From Epiperipatus broadwayi (Eukaryota; Onychophora; Udeonychophora; Euonychophora; Peripatidae), in assembly GCA_028023455.1 (NCBI GenBank), contig JAQFVV010006231.1, positions 2,251,478-2,315,477 on the forward strand: a DNA stretch of 64,000 bases, in the 5' to 3' direction. The notes beneath the pieces were generated by a model that was not told the DNA's origin, did no database searches, and worked only from the letters and a program-made list of their open reading frames with translations. Made by a program: the position numbers and the translations under genes. Positions 23,116-35,169 of the stretch are shown here, piece after piece; positions within the stretch are counted from its first letter, which is position 1; every line of letters starts with the position of its first letter.

Positions 23116-23448
23116 TATATATATATATATTGTAATAGGCTACTCCCTATTTAACATATAAAATTTATTCTTCCCCTTTTAATCTCACCAATGATGAACA
23201 TATAATTACCATCAAACCTGTATGTAACCAATTCCTGGTCTATATCCTTTATTGATATGAATTTAATATTCATTTTATTAATCACTAAAATTTTCAATGG
23301 CAGAAATAATACAGATAATGGATCTGCCCTGAACTGTATTAACTAAAATTATCAGAACAAATAGGACTATGATAAGCACCCCAGATAAACTGTGATGAAC
23401 TATTCATTATATTTCCCCAATAAAGAATCTTTCTTAAGATATATATAT
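23116..23448. other. Spacer beginning (AT)n-TGTAATAGGC
   Basis: After a short (AT)n tract, the sequence from 23131 opens with TGTAATAGGC, the start expected of the LTR families here. No matching end was located before the next element at 23449. It may be the left piece of an LTR whose remainder lies beyond 27437. No gene is visible. Confidence 0.3.
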
Positions 23449-26400
23449 TGTAACAGTATTTGGGTTCAAACCCTGTTACAAGAAAATTAAGTAACATGTA
23501 CCCATTATCTTTAATACATATAATCATTTAAGTTGTTGTCAAGAGGTTAAATATGTCTGAGGAATTAGATATATATACGTGAATCAATATTGAACTTTTA
23601 AAAAAAAAAAAAAATGGGAAAGGATTAATCAGGCATAATTATTTATTTTAAAAATTTTTTTTTTCTAAATGTTTATTATAAATTTGAAAAATGCAGTTAT
23701 ACACAAATGTTTTTTTTATATATTGTTATCAATTGTTTCAAATATAGATTTTTGTTTCGATCATATCTTAAGTTAATGAGGGTAATGAAAAGAAGTACTG
23801 TATATGCCTCTAGCAATTCTTGGTTATATAACAATGATTAATTACTTTTAAAATTCTGAGAAATACCAAGAATGATGGAACCAAAAGACAAAGGAAATGT
23901 TAAAGAAAGAAAATATTTTTTTTAAAAGAAAGGCATTCAAAAGAGATCGAAGTGCCGATAAATTCTTTTTTTGGAAAATGGACAAAAAAAATTAAAGTTA
24001 GTTAGATTAAAGCAGCTGAGCAGGAGAGAACTGTGGACATCTTAATGCCAATGTTTATAATGTCAGGGTAATAGCAGATACGTGAAGGGCATCACTATCT
24101 GCTGCCGATACAAAGCTGACTACCCACCAACTGCCCACAGAAGAACCCAGGAACCTCATAAATAATCTATACTGCATAATATAGAACAAAATGGAGAGAA
24201 TCAATCCAAAAGTATGAACAAATTCACTTTGGAAGATTATATAGTCAATAATTTAAATCGCATCTCATTCATAATCCAAATAAACTGTAATGCCGGACTT
24301 CGCCAATAAAAGATATCATGTTTTCATAAAGTAAACTGTGAGTACTTCAGGACCCTAAAATTGAACTAGTTATGCTATGTGATTGGATATTTTATAATCC
24401 AAACACCGGGGTCTGTCAGGTAATACAAATTTTTTTTATCTTAATATAACTTGGAATTGCTTCTCGTTGCCATCAGAATAATTCTACTTGATTAGGCTAT
24501 TAAGTCAAATTATAGCCTATAACTGTATATATATATTGAATTAATATTTAACTGTTATGTATTAAGATTTTTTTTGTGTGTTTTGTTTTATTTATGGTTA
24601 TGGCTTTATAAATTATACTTTAATCTGGGAATGATATATAATTTTGATTTTTTTTTTTTTGATATGTTAAAGAATTAATAATAAAAATCCTATATTTTCC
24701 TTATAACTGAAGTTGAATGTTGATTTATCGTTTATATTCACCTATTACTTTACCTGCCAAGATAAATTGAAAATTATCTAAATACATCCAATATGAATAG
24801 GTAAATATATATTAGATTCAAATTGAACGTTCAAGAAATAGATTAGAGTGATTAACTTGGGGAATAAAGATTTAAAGAGAGCATTCAAATCCACATTTCT
24901 TAACATACCTCCGTTCATCCGATAGATTTTCCTCCCAACCCTGAAAATGAGCTAGCTTGGGTCGGGCACCTCGTTAGATAGGGAAAGTATAATTCTCACC
25001 ATACAAGTGAGTCTGGCACTTGAGGTCAGCTATCAACTGATGCTCATAAATATATTTTTCCTGTATAATTTTTTTTTATAGATCTTACTCAAGGGACAAT
25101 GGCCACCGGAAAACTTTTAACTCATTTTCGTAAATCAAATATACGCAATATCTAGAAATTGCGTGTATAAAATAAAATATATATAATTAATTTGTATTCG
25201 AATTCCAATTCATTAGATATTGCTTAAATACTGTCTACAGGTGTTATGGTGACTAGACAGCCATAGTATTTCCATCTATTATACCGTGTGGTCCACGTGT
25301 CCATTTTTAAAGATCTATTTTATTTTATTTTTGTTGACAAGCATTAGGTATGACTGTTAAAATGGGGTTGTCAGTTAAAATATTTAATTGTCCTCAATGT
25401 ATTTAGTAACATTGATTTATTGACCTCAAGCACCAATCTACTGGCTACAATAAGAATTACACTGGTAGCACTCATATGTTGATTCCTTGTATGTTCATTT
25501 GAGATATTCACCCAACCCATTCTAACTCAGTATCTCAGGGGGTGGTGATGATGGCACCATTGGAGCACATGGATCATTTATGAATAAGAGGGTTCATTTA
25601 ATTTATAAACCCACTACATTACTGGTTGTATAAAGTTGGCCAAAATTCACACACATATGCATAATACAAGTAAGTAAATGATTATAACTATAAAAATAAT
25701 ACATATATATTATGAGAAACATACATCCAAAATCTTTTATTTATTAATTCTCTAACATTTAATAGTGGTACAATTTTGGTAAGCTTATATTTAGACAACC
25801 AGTGTCATATTTAAGATTTTCTATAGTTTTCAGCAGAAGTCTTTAAAGTAATAGTTTACAGTGGCATGCAGGCAGCAGAGTTTCCTATGATTTACATTTA
25901 TGGGGTACTAGGTAGGAGTTCAACACCCTTTAGCTTTACTCCACTCTATTCACATCATTTGTCATTTTTCAGCTTACTAATCCTCTTCTTTTTTCAATCC
26001 TTCCTTTTATATCTCCTTCCACCTACCCAGATGCCATGAATTTTCTTCTCAAATCTTTCTTTTCTTTCCATTTCTTTAAATAAATTACATAATATATATA
26101 TATTTCAGCACACAATTGATTTTCAATCTGATATTTTAATTGGTATTCTTACTGTTATATTTTTGTAAAAATTGCATACAAGTTTGTGCACTCCAGAAAA
26201 ACTAGAATTTATTCAAGAGATTGTTTTTAGATTATGAACTGATAACTGAAAAATTTAATTAAAAAATTAACATAATGGTGATCAATAAAATTCCAAGAAA
26301 TATTTGCTGATTGCAAATATTTCTGGATAAGAGACCTTATCTTATTGTAGAAGGTAATTAATTGTTACAGTTATCAGAAAGCTATAAAAAGAGTATGTAA

Positions 26401-27437
26401 CAAGTACGTGAGGCCAGGTGAGTGCATCACCAGTTGACTTTCTTGTTACAATTCCAGTAGGAGAGATCTAGTGTCAGTGTTTCAGTTAATGTCCAGTGCT
26501 CAGTGGAAATGTAGTTCACAGGCATAGCTGAATAGGCCCACAGAGATTGGGAGTCCATAGCCTGAGGAAACTATCTGGATAGCAGCTAAATAAAGAGTTG
26601 AGTTTCCAGTGGTTTGCAAGTGGAGTTACTGTGGACTGTTGCAGAACCGGAAGCTGTAAGAAGCTTATAGTTGGTCACAGTGCTACACTACAATATGTTC
26701 ATGTACAGCTAAACTGGACTGAGGCCAAGGTGTGCATAAACCTAACTCATTGTGAACTGCTTTGTAGCAGCCAGCCTGAAAGTACATCATTGGAATGGAA
26801 CATTTGTGAACTATTGAGATTGTGTTGTTGCAGACTATTCACTATTCTGATTACTTAAAATATTGTCTTTTATTGTATATATTTATTTGCTGGTCACCCA
26901 GTCATAATTGCAGACACAGCACTTACTATTTATTAGATTGGTTTAAAATAAAATTATTTCTGAAGTTTATCTGCTTTGACCAAAAACTATTTTTGTACAT
27001 TTACATTTGCTTTCTTTTGTCCAATTACTAAATTTGAACAAAAGCACAAAAAAATAACCTTTTACTGTAAATAAAGATTTTCCAAGAATCTAGAGATAAA
27101 ATAGTGGGTGGAAAGATGAATAAACAAAACAAATATATATATACAAAAAGCATCTTTATCTCCAAATTCCAGATTTGTTACAGTGATAATAAAAAAAATG
27201 TTTATTCAGTAGATTTCCTAATTAGATTTTATATATTATTAATACAAACTATATATATTTTTAACTTTAATGTCTTCTCATAATATTTATAATTTAAAAA
27301 GAAAATATCTATATTTCTATAAAAATGTATGTTGGTTATATGCTGACCATGCTTATGCATATGTTCAGCATTTAAGTAAAGGTTTCATGATAAGAAGTTG
27401 GCCCTTGGAACAGGGTTCAAACCTGATTCCTGTTACA
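23449..27437 (+). mobile_element. Probable 4-kb solo LTR (family C)
   Basis: It starts TGTAACAG after (AT)n and ends CTGTTACA before ATATAG. The outer 40 bp at each end match as inverted repeats around a shared AACCCTGTT core. Each end is also internally palindromic around a GGTTCAAACC sequence. A GC-richer segment at about 26380-26860 carries TATAAAAAG (26383), a consensus-like splice donor AG|GTGAGT (26416) and AATAAA (26589), the arrangement of a U3/R promoter region. No gag or pol is present. I infer a solo LTR on the plus strand. An 86-codon frame at 26598-26858 has no recognisable product. Confidence 0.55.
26383..26391 (+). promoter_or_regulatory. TATA box of the probable solo LTR
   Basis: TATAAAAAG lies in the transition from AT-rich to GC-richer sequence. 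The expected start site near 26415 falls by the AGGTGAGT splice-donor-like word. It is followed at once by a small palindromic segment, TGTAACAAG...CTTGTTACA (26396-26450), which mimics the element ends. Confidence 0.5.
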
Positions 27438-29821
27438 ATATAGAGTTAAATTACTTGTAATAGTTATTTTCCTGTAATGAAGTACCCTAACATTAAATTA
27501 TTAAAAATAGTAGAATATTAGAGTAGGTGCTATACTTTAACATCAAGCTCATCTTTCTATTTATAAAATTTTCAAGTTATTTAAATTTTATTTACATTCT
27601 CAAGCTGTTAACTACCTAAACTAAAAGTAACAGAATTTTCTTCTGTTATTGTCCGATAAAGAACTTAACTTTTTTTAGCATCAATTATTGAACCAAAGTC
27701 TCTATATTGCATTCACAATATTAAATACATTCTTTAAATCATCTTTTGAACTCGAAAAAACACCATAATTATCAGCATATTGTAAATCAGAATTCAAAAA
27801 AATGAAATTCCAGTTTTTATCTTTAATTAATTCAAATTGAAGATTTGTCTATCAAACTTGTATTTTATCATCCGTTATAAACAGTTGCAAAGACAACTAA
27901 TCATGTCTCTGATTTTTCATCAATAATAACATTTCCTCTCATTCAATCATGTATGTGCAGGTAAGATGGAAAAAATGGAATAAAGATTTGGAATGTAAAT
28001 CTTTGTTTTGTCAAGATAGAAGAGAAAATATAGATCACTTACATTTGGAATGAGAATGCTGAAAGAGGATTAAAATAAATTTTCTGGAGAATGGAAGAAA
28101 TTTGTAAGTACGGGATAGAAGGAAAAATGAACCAGGTTTGACAAAATAATTAGGTATTAGATAATAAGGTGTAAAAGATATATACATTTATTGTAGCACA
28201 TAAAAACTTTAAATAGAGGGACTGTTTAACTTGGCCAGTACTGGGCATATAGGACACTAACATCACATTATATACCTCAACAGTAAATAATAATATATAT
28301 ATTACCAACAGAAAACTTCACTGTTTTAAGATACTGTTACTATTATCTTGTAATACATAGAATGCTCAACATTATAGATCTCAAATCTATTTTAAGACAA
28401 ATGTTTTCCCTTATTTTGTTAAAAACTAAGTAATTACCTACGAAGGTTTCAATTAATCAAAAAATGTTAAGAAAATGGTGAATTTATCGTCCTTTGTCTT
28501 TTACAACTTTAAATCTTATTTTTACAATGCTATCTATAACGTTTTACCTACTCATTTAGCAAACTTCTTATTCAATCTTTTTTTTAAAAAAAAAAATCTC
28601 ATCATTTTCTTACGAAATTTAACCAATTAAGTTTAAATAATTAAATAGGCCATTTTAAATATTATAAAATAAATTCTAGGATGAAATGCGATAAATTTAT
28701 CATATTTTAAGATATACTGCTAATCAAAAATTAATGAATTATTTTTATTTTTACATAAACATTCAGTGCTTTTAATCTTCACTGACACTAAATTCTACTT
28801 CTGACAATTTTTTTAATCCTTAGGGTAGGTTAACAATGTCATGATAAGCAGTAATTGAGAAAGATTTATTTATTTAAAAATAAAAAATTTACTAGAAATG
28901 ACAAAACCAACATATTTACATAATTTAATCCTTTTTTTTTTTAACTATAACAGCAAAATGTAATCACTATCTTAAGTAAATTCTCTATATATTTGTTTAC
29001 ATTTATTGTAAATCTTTGAAAACTACACTCTTCACAAAGCTGGAGCATGGGATTTGACTTTCCATCATCAGATTTTTAATGATATGGATGGCTGAAAAGT
29101 TGGAGGTTGAAGTAGATTGAAGCCTGTCCATTAAAGTGTGAAGATTTGCTATCTTAATATAAACTGAACACTAATTATATATATATGTGGGAGATGATAA
29201 TCTGGACCAATTGATGAGTGCTGGTTTAACATGAAATATGGATATTGGTGATTATTTATCTTTTCTCCATGTGTGTGGTCATGCGTATCAGTTGTATGAG
29301 ATAGTTTGGATCATTGGTGGGTGCTTAAATGTCTAAGTTCAAATTGCTATATTTACATTTATAGTGTATATAATCTACATTTAACATGTGCATTAAGAAC
29401 TAAAATTCGCTCTATTAGTTTAATCTAGAAGCATCCATATAAGCATGAGTAATCATAAGATGTTAAAGACTAACAAATTAAGAGTTTAGATTTTGGCTAT
29501 TGGAAGTATTGAATTACATGCATTAATTCGGCAGCCATTTTTATCTCTTTTATAATGTTCAAGCTAATAATTTTTAAAAATTTCAAAACTAAGGTTTGGA
29601 ACTCAATACAACCTGCTTATACAGTTATATAAATCTAACATTACATTATCAAGTATATATTGTAGTTATTTTTGGAAATAAATATTATATACCAAGCAAA
29701 GTAACACCTGACGTTTTAAACTCATGTTTAACATCTACATAACAATAATATATACTATCTTAAAATTTCTGTATAATTATACACATTGATTAAATGGATA
29801 TCTATTGGTTACTATAGTTTT
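27438..29821. other. AT-rich DNA without recognisable genes
   Basis: No ORF of note, RNA gene or high-copy repeat was recognised. Short (TA)n tracts occur. There is a weak direct repeat of a GATAATCTGGACCA-like segment near 29197 and 29309. It may belong to old, unrecognisable transposon DNA. Confidence 0.4.
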
Positions 29822-30118
29822 TAACATCAACAAATTAAAATATCCTTCTCCTTTTTCTTTTCAAAACTTTATTATTTATATTAATACTGAACATATATAT
29901 AATACAATCTCCAATACAATTTCCAACGTTTCAACTGTTTTGTATTCTTAAAGGAAGTGTAATAATATAAGTAGAGGAGGGAGATATCCTTGAAAATGAC
30001 AGTAAGAATATAAAACAGTTGAAATGTTGGAGATTGTATTATATATGTTCAGTATTAATATAAATAATAAAGTTTTTGAAAAGAAAAAGGAGAAGGATTT
30101 TTTAATTTGTTGATGTTA
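29822..30118. repeat. Foldback inverted repeat, about 130-bp arms
   Basis: The left arm from TAACATCAAC (29822) to about 29950 pairs with the right arm from about 30008 to GTTGATGTTA (30118). Clear matching blocks are CCTTCTCCTTTTTC / GAAAAAGGAGAAGG, TATTAATACTGAACATATA with its complement, and ACTGTTTTGTATTCTTA with its complement. The left arm has a small internal duplication (AATACAATCTCC, AATACAATTTCC) that bulges. No protein is encoded. Confidence 0.85.
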
Positions 30119-31141
30119 TTGGAGAACATATATATTTTAAAGGAAAAAGTGATTGTATATTTGTTGTGTTATAATATAATTTTTAAATGGAGATGTAATA
30201 TCTTATTACTGTTATTGCAGATGCTAAGTGTAAGTTAAGTAATCATGTGATTCTTTAATTTAGTATCATTTTTCTGCTGTAGAGTCATAAATGTATAAAA
30301 TGAGCATAACTCAAAGAAAAATATAGTTATATAGGAATATTATTTTAACCATAAAACCTCAAAGAACTTACAGCTTTAAATTCATTACCTTTAATGGCAT
30401 AAAAAATATTAGTGATTGCTAGGTAATTATGTACTATAGATGCTTTTCTATAACAAAATGCTACAGCAGAAACAAGTATACATATTTGTTGGCAGTACCA
30501 TTTCATCTATTCATTTCTCATAATTACTTGTTTTAGAGTAGAGTAATATAATGAGTTACTACAATCAGAAGATTTTCAGACTTATAAATGAAAATATTGA
30601 ATCTTTCAATGGGATTGTTCATGTATTTTTTTAAATAGATTTAAGCAGAGATTTATCTAGAAAAATACATGGGTAATGTGAAAATGTTCTAATGATTATA
30701 TATAATTTTTTATAGGAGAAGTTTGTTTATTTGTGAAAATATTTAGGAATATGTAATATTTCCTACTCTTATCCACATAAAATATTTATTATTGATTTAT
30801 ATAAATTAAGATAGTGAGATAAGAATAGTTCCGTTTTGCTTAAAAATGAATCAAGCAAATGTGTGATTTTAGTTTGCACAGTCAATTTTTAATTGATTGT
30901 TTATCTGGTTATGACATTTTTTTTTCATATATATAAAATATTTATGTATTATTTATAACTCTTATATATGATAAAGTAATAATCTAAAAACAGTTTTTCT
31001 TTTTTTTTTTAATTTTATGATGAGTCAAGCATACTATTATTAGATTACAAAATTTCAGTTTGCATTGCCAGTTTTTAATTGGTTGCTTGCCTAGTTACAA
31101 CAGAAAAATGCACAAAAATAACTTACAATATATATATAATT
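30119..31141. other. AT-rich spacer ending TTACA-(TA)n
   Basis: No gene is visible. Two diverged direct copies of a block containing CAGTTTGCA...TTTTTAATTG lie near 30870 and 31060. At 31121-31127 the sequence ACTTACA is followed by (AT)n, resembling the right end of another LTR whose start I could not place. Confidence 0.35.
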
Positions 31142-31578
31142 TGTAATAGTAAATAAATGATGATATGGGGGCTAGGTCTTATTTACTATACCTCATGAAA
31201 GCCAAAATGTGAAGCATGAAAAATAGGATGAGTTTCAGCTTAATAATTCTAAGTTATGAATTTCTTATTTTGAAACTAAATATAATTCAGAAGTAAAGGG
31301 GCATTTTATTGACTCTGAATCATGTTTTGGATGATAAAATAAAAATATAAGTAATCTATTCCAATAATTTAATCTTCTTTATGTGTAATAATGTAGCCAT
31401 TCATTCAAATTAAAAAAAAAAAAAGCATCTAAATATTGTTTCAATACTCTAAGGGCAAAGTAAATAGATTAATAAAATTAATCACTATAATATGACCCAC
31501 GATGCAGTCTTTTAAAAAAAATGAAATGAAGTCAAACTTTATAAATAAATAATAAGTTCATATTTTATTCATATTCAA

Positions 31579-31630
31579 ATAATAATGATAATGATGATGA
31601 TGATAATAATAATAATAATAATAATAATAT
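31579..31630. repeat. (ATR)n trinucleotide microsatellite
   Basis: A run of AAT, ATG and ATA triplets lies inside the left LTR. The corresponding place in the right LTR lacks the expansion, so it grew after the element inserted. Confidence 0.8.
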
Positions 31631-32764
31631 CCACTTGATTACAGAGGTTTCCAAGATAATTTATAAACATTATATTTGGATAATAAATGTTATCTGATAT
31701 TTATATATTTTGATAAAGAATATCTCCATTACGAGAGTAAAAAACATATAATATTTAAGTTCTCTAATAATTAAATAATTGAAGATAATGGGAAATTCGT
31801 TTCTTTGATGAATAATCACTATTTCTTCAACTATATGAAATTCTCCTTAATTATTCTCCTTTAAAAAAAAAACTAAGCATGAAATATATACTGAAAAATT
31901 CTCTTTTTATTTAATGGTAAAATATTTAAATAAGACAAGAGTATGTAAACTTACAAGAAACCTTAACTTCATTGACACTCAACAGGGATTTAATATATAA
32001 ATACTACAACAATTCTAAAAGCCATTAATTCTTAATACATGCTTATAAAATGACTTTTTCTAAGTCTACAGGATTCTACATATATCATTCTAGCTTACAA
32101 AAAAATTATTACAAAACTAATTCATCACCTTTAAACATATTTCCGATGATTAAATGAATTGTCATAAGTTATATATAAATATTTATATTAATAGTAATAA
32201 AAATAATTTAATAACTTAGATATTTATCCATATTAAGTTCCAATATATATTTAAATTTAACCTATCTATGCTATTCAATAAATATGTGTGTGCTATAAAT
32301 CATATATATAACATAAATAACAAATTCAATACCTGATCTTTCATTCACAGTTTTTTCAATGGAAAATGCTAAAAGAAATCAGAAATCTGAATATATATTT
32401 ACATATATTGTAATCTCAAACGAAAAAGATGATACACTGCATTACTTGTTTGAATCCTCCATCGGAACATCTAATCGACCGAGAAGGTCAACATGTTGGA
32501 TAAAACAAAAATTGCTACCTCAAAAGAATGGTTTACATGAGAGATATCACAAGAGAAATATGGATTTGAATATGAATTCTTTTATGGACAAGATTTACAC
32601 CAACAGAAATATAAATAATATAAATCTCAGGTACTTATTTTATTTAATCTAATGAATAATTATTTACTTTGCTTAATAATTAAAACACACTCAAAATGAA
32701 ATAACATGGACTCTTAACAAATTGTAAGTATTCAAATATCAAAATATACTTAATAATCTTTAGC

Positions 32765-32812
32765 TATAAAAAAAAAAAAAAAAAAAATATAGTTTTTTTT
32801 TTTTTTTAAAAA
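32765..32812. repeat. A-run/T-run palindromic low-complexity tract
   Basis: About 20 A residues, then TATAG, then about 16 T residues followed by A. It is a simple-sequence hairpin with no gene content and would be prone to polymerase slippage. Confidence 0.8.
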
Positions 32813-33521
32813 ATAATTATATTTATATTAATGGGGAGGTATTTTTATAAAAATTTTTTTCTGATCTTTTTACAAACAAAAAAAAAAAAGATAAGTGGGT
32901 AGAAAGGGTAATTTGGTGCTACCCACCACACCATTAAATACACTTATACTAAAAGCAAAATAATATAACATTAGTTTAAATAATGCAGGTATTAGAAAAT
33001 ATATTGAATAAATGACTCTAATTTGATTGAAATGTACTTTTATGTTGAATATTATTTAATTTAACTTTATTAATTAGATTTTCTTGCTAAATTGGTGTGG
33101 TGGTAATGATGACAATGAAAACATAAACGTATTTAAAAGAATAAAAATATTTATTTACATTGAAACACAGATTTAATATTACAATGAAAATAAAACAAAA
33201 TAATAAACAATAGTTTTTGCAGTATCAATTGCTACTGAAATAATCCTTTGAATAACTTTAACTAAAATATCTCTTGAATAAATTTTAGAAATAACATTAA
33301 TATTTAAATGGCATTTAAGAATTTTTCCCTATCATTTAAAACAAATTAACCAGCATACATAAAGTAACAAGCACTTTCCTTAACACAGACCACAAAATGT
33401 TGATAATAGAATAGCAATACTAACTAAATTCAAAATCGGTGCACAATCTATTCTTTAGATATTGCTAATGAATTCAACTACAAAACAAATATAATTTATA
33501 TAAGTTTTACCTGTTTATGCA

Positions 33522-35169
33522 CATCATCATCATTATCAACAACCATTATCAATCCATTGAAGGATGAAGGTCTCTCCATGTTCAATCCATCTTCTCCAAT
33601 CTTTAGCTTCTCTTCTCCACATCACTCCTGCACACTTTATTTCATCCATCCATCTTACATGTGGTCTCTTTCTGGGTTTTTTACAATCTTTTGGAATCCA
33701 GTTTAAGATTTCAATTGTCTATCTATTATCATCTCTTCTAGAAATATGTCAAGCCAAACTCCACTTTAGCCTTTTAATTTTTTCAATGAGGTCAATAACT
33801 CCTGTTTGTTCTCTTACCCATATATTGTGTTTTACACATTTATTAAAAACTTTCCTTTTCAAACACATGGGCATATTTTCTTTTAGTATCAAGTTATTTT
33901 TACCAAAAGCACTCCAACCAAGTTTAATTCTATGATTAATTCCATCCATCATGTTTCCATCTGTATTAATAATCTGACCGAGGTGTTTGTAACTGTTAAC
34001 TTCTTCTAACTCATCACAATCCATCTTTATTTTCATATTTTGAGAAAATTCATTAAACATTACTTTAGTCTTTTTATTATTTATCTTTAGTCCTACTTTC
34101 CTATTTTTATATGATAACTCCTGCAGCATTTCCTGCAAACTCTAAAGCATTATTTGCAAAAACAACATCATCTACAAAATCTAAATGACTTAAATAATCA
34201 CCATTTACTTTCACTTCTTTAGCTTCCCATTTTAATCCACAAAATACTTCTTGCAGTGCAGCTGTAAAAAGTTTTGGAGATATGGAGTTACCCTGTCTTA
34301 CACCCTTCTCAATGTTGTCTTTCCTAGTATCATTATGTAATCTAATTCTTGCTGTTGCATTTTTATAAATATTCTTTAAAATATGACAATATCCTGGATC
34401 TATGATCCAATGCTTTAATCACTGGAGAAATGCTTATAGAATCAAATGCCTTTTCATAATCTACAAATCCAAAGCATAATGGCAACTCATATTCATTTGT
34501 CCTTTCTATAACTTCTCTCAATACCTGGATATAATCTACTGTTCTAAAACCAGTTTTAAATCCAGCTTGTTCTCTTGATTGGTGGAAATACAATGTTCTC
34601 TGTAGACGAATTCTAATTATCTTGGTAAAAATTTTGTATAAAACTGATAAAAGGCTGATAGGTCTGTAATTTCTAATATCTTCTTTATCACCCTTTTTAA
34701 ACATTAATATTAATACTGCATTCTTCCAATCATCTGGTAAATCTTTATCATTTAGACATTTGGTATATAACTTTGCTAAAAAAAAAAATTATTTCTTCAC
34801 CTGCTTTTTTTAATATATCAATTATAATTCCAACATTATCTGCAGCCTTTCCTTTCTTCATACATTTAATTGCATGTCTCACTTCTTCATTTAAAATTCT
34901 GGGCAATTTGGAAGATGTAATAAATATAGGAGGTACTTGTTCTTTATTACTATATAATTCTTGATAGAAGTCTTCTACCCATTTCATGATGTCATCTCTC
35001 TTTTTAGTAATAATTCCATCTTTTTTTCTTATTGCAGATATAAATTTCTTACCAATACTAAAATGTTGTTTTACATTCTTGAGACTTTTATTTTCTTCTA
35101 TAGCTATCCTTGCTAGTTCACAGTTATACTTTCTTATATCATATTCAACTCTTTTCAGCACCATTTTAC
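33522..35169 (-). pseudogene. RTE-clade LINE, 5'-truncated, reverse transcriptase remnant
   Basis: The minus strand encodes pieces of an RTE ORF. They carry linker sequence up to VPP (34748-35170), fingers and palm with NYRPISLLSVLYKIF, EQAGFK, the box-A-like FVDYEKAFDSI (34363-34704), and the C-terminal GLKINNKKTK, GYKHLGQIINTDG-type region (33749-34138). These align with the fuller copy at 47872-51147. The endonuclease domain is missing. Homology stops at about 35169, the usual mark of incomplete reverse transcription. The 3' end on this strand is the ATGATGATG-rich tail at 33522-33536. Frameshifts and stops separate the pieces, so it is dead. Confidence 0.9.

Noticed and set aside
23449-23480. 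Possible tRNA-derived SINE because of GGTTCAAACC B-box-like sequence
   Set aside because: No A box or cloverleaf could be drawn, and the motif is part of a palindrome at both ends of the 23449-27437 unit.
26598-26858. 86-codon Cys-rich ORF in the GC-richer part of the solo LTR
   Set aside because: It lies in the presumed R/U5 region, has no signal peptide or domain I recognise, and has no second copy to test conservation.
31579-31630. CRISPR-like or regulatory array
   Set aside because: It is a plain trinucleotide microsatellite without spacers; nothing in the window suggests a prokaryote.
33564-33935. Plus-strand ORFs across the RTE copies (also 34773-35207, 47819-48280, 49217-49843, 50173-50412)
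   Set aside because: They are antisense shadows of the minus-strand RTE reading frame.
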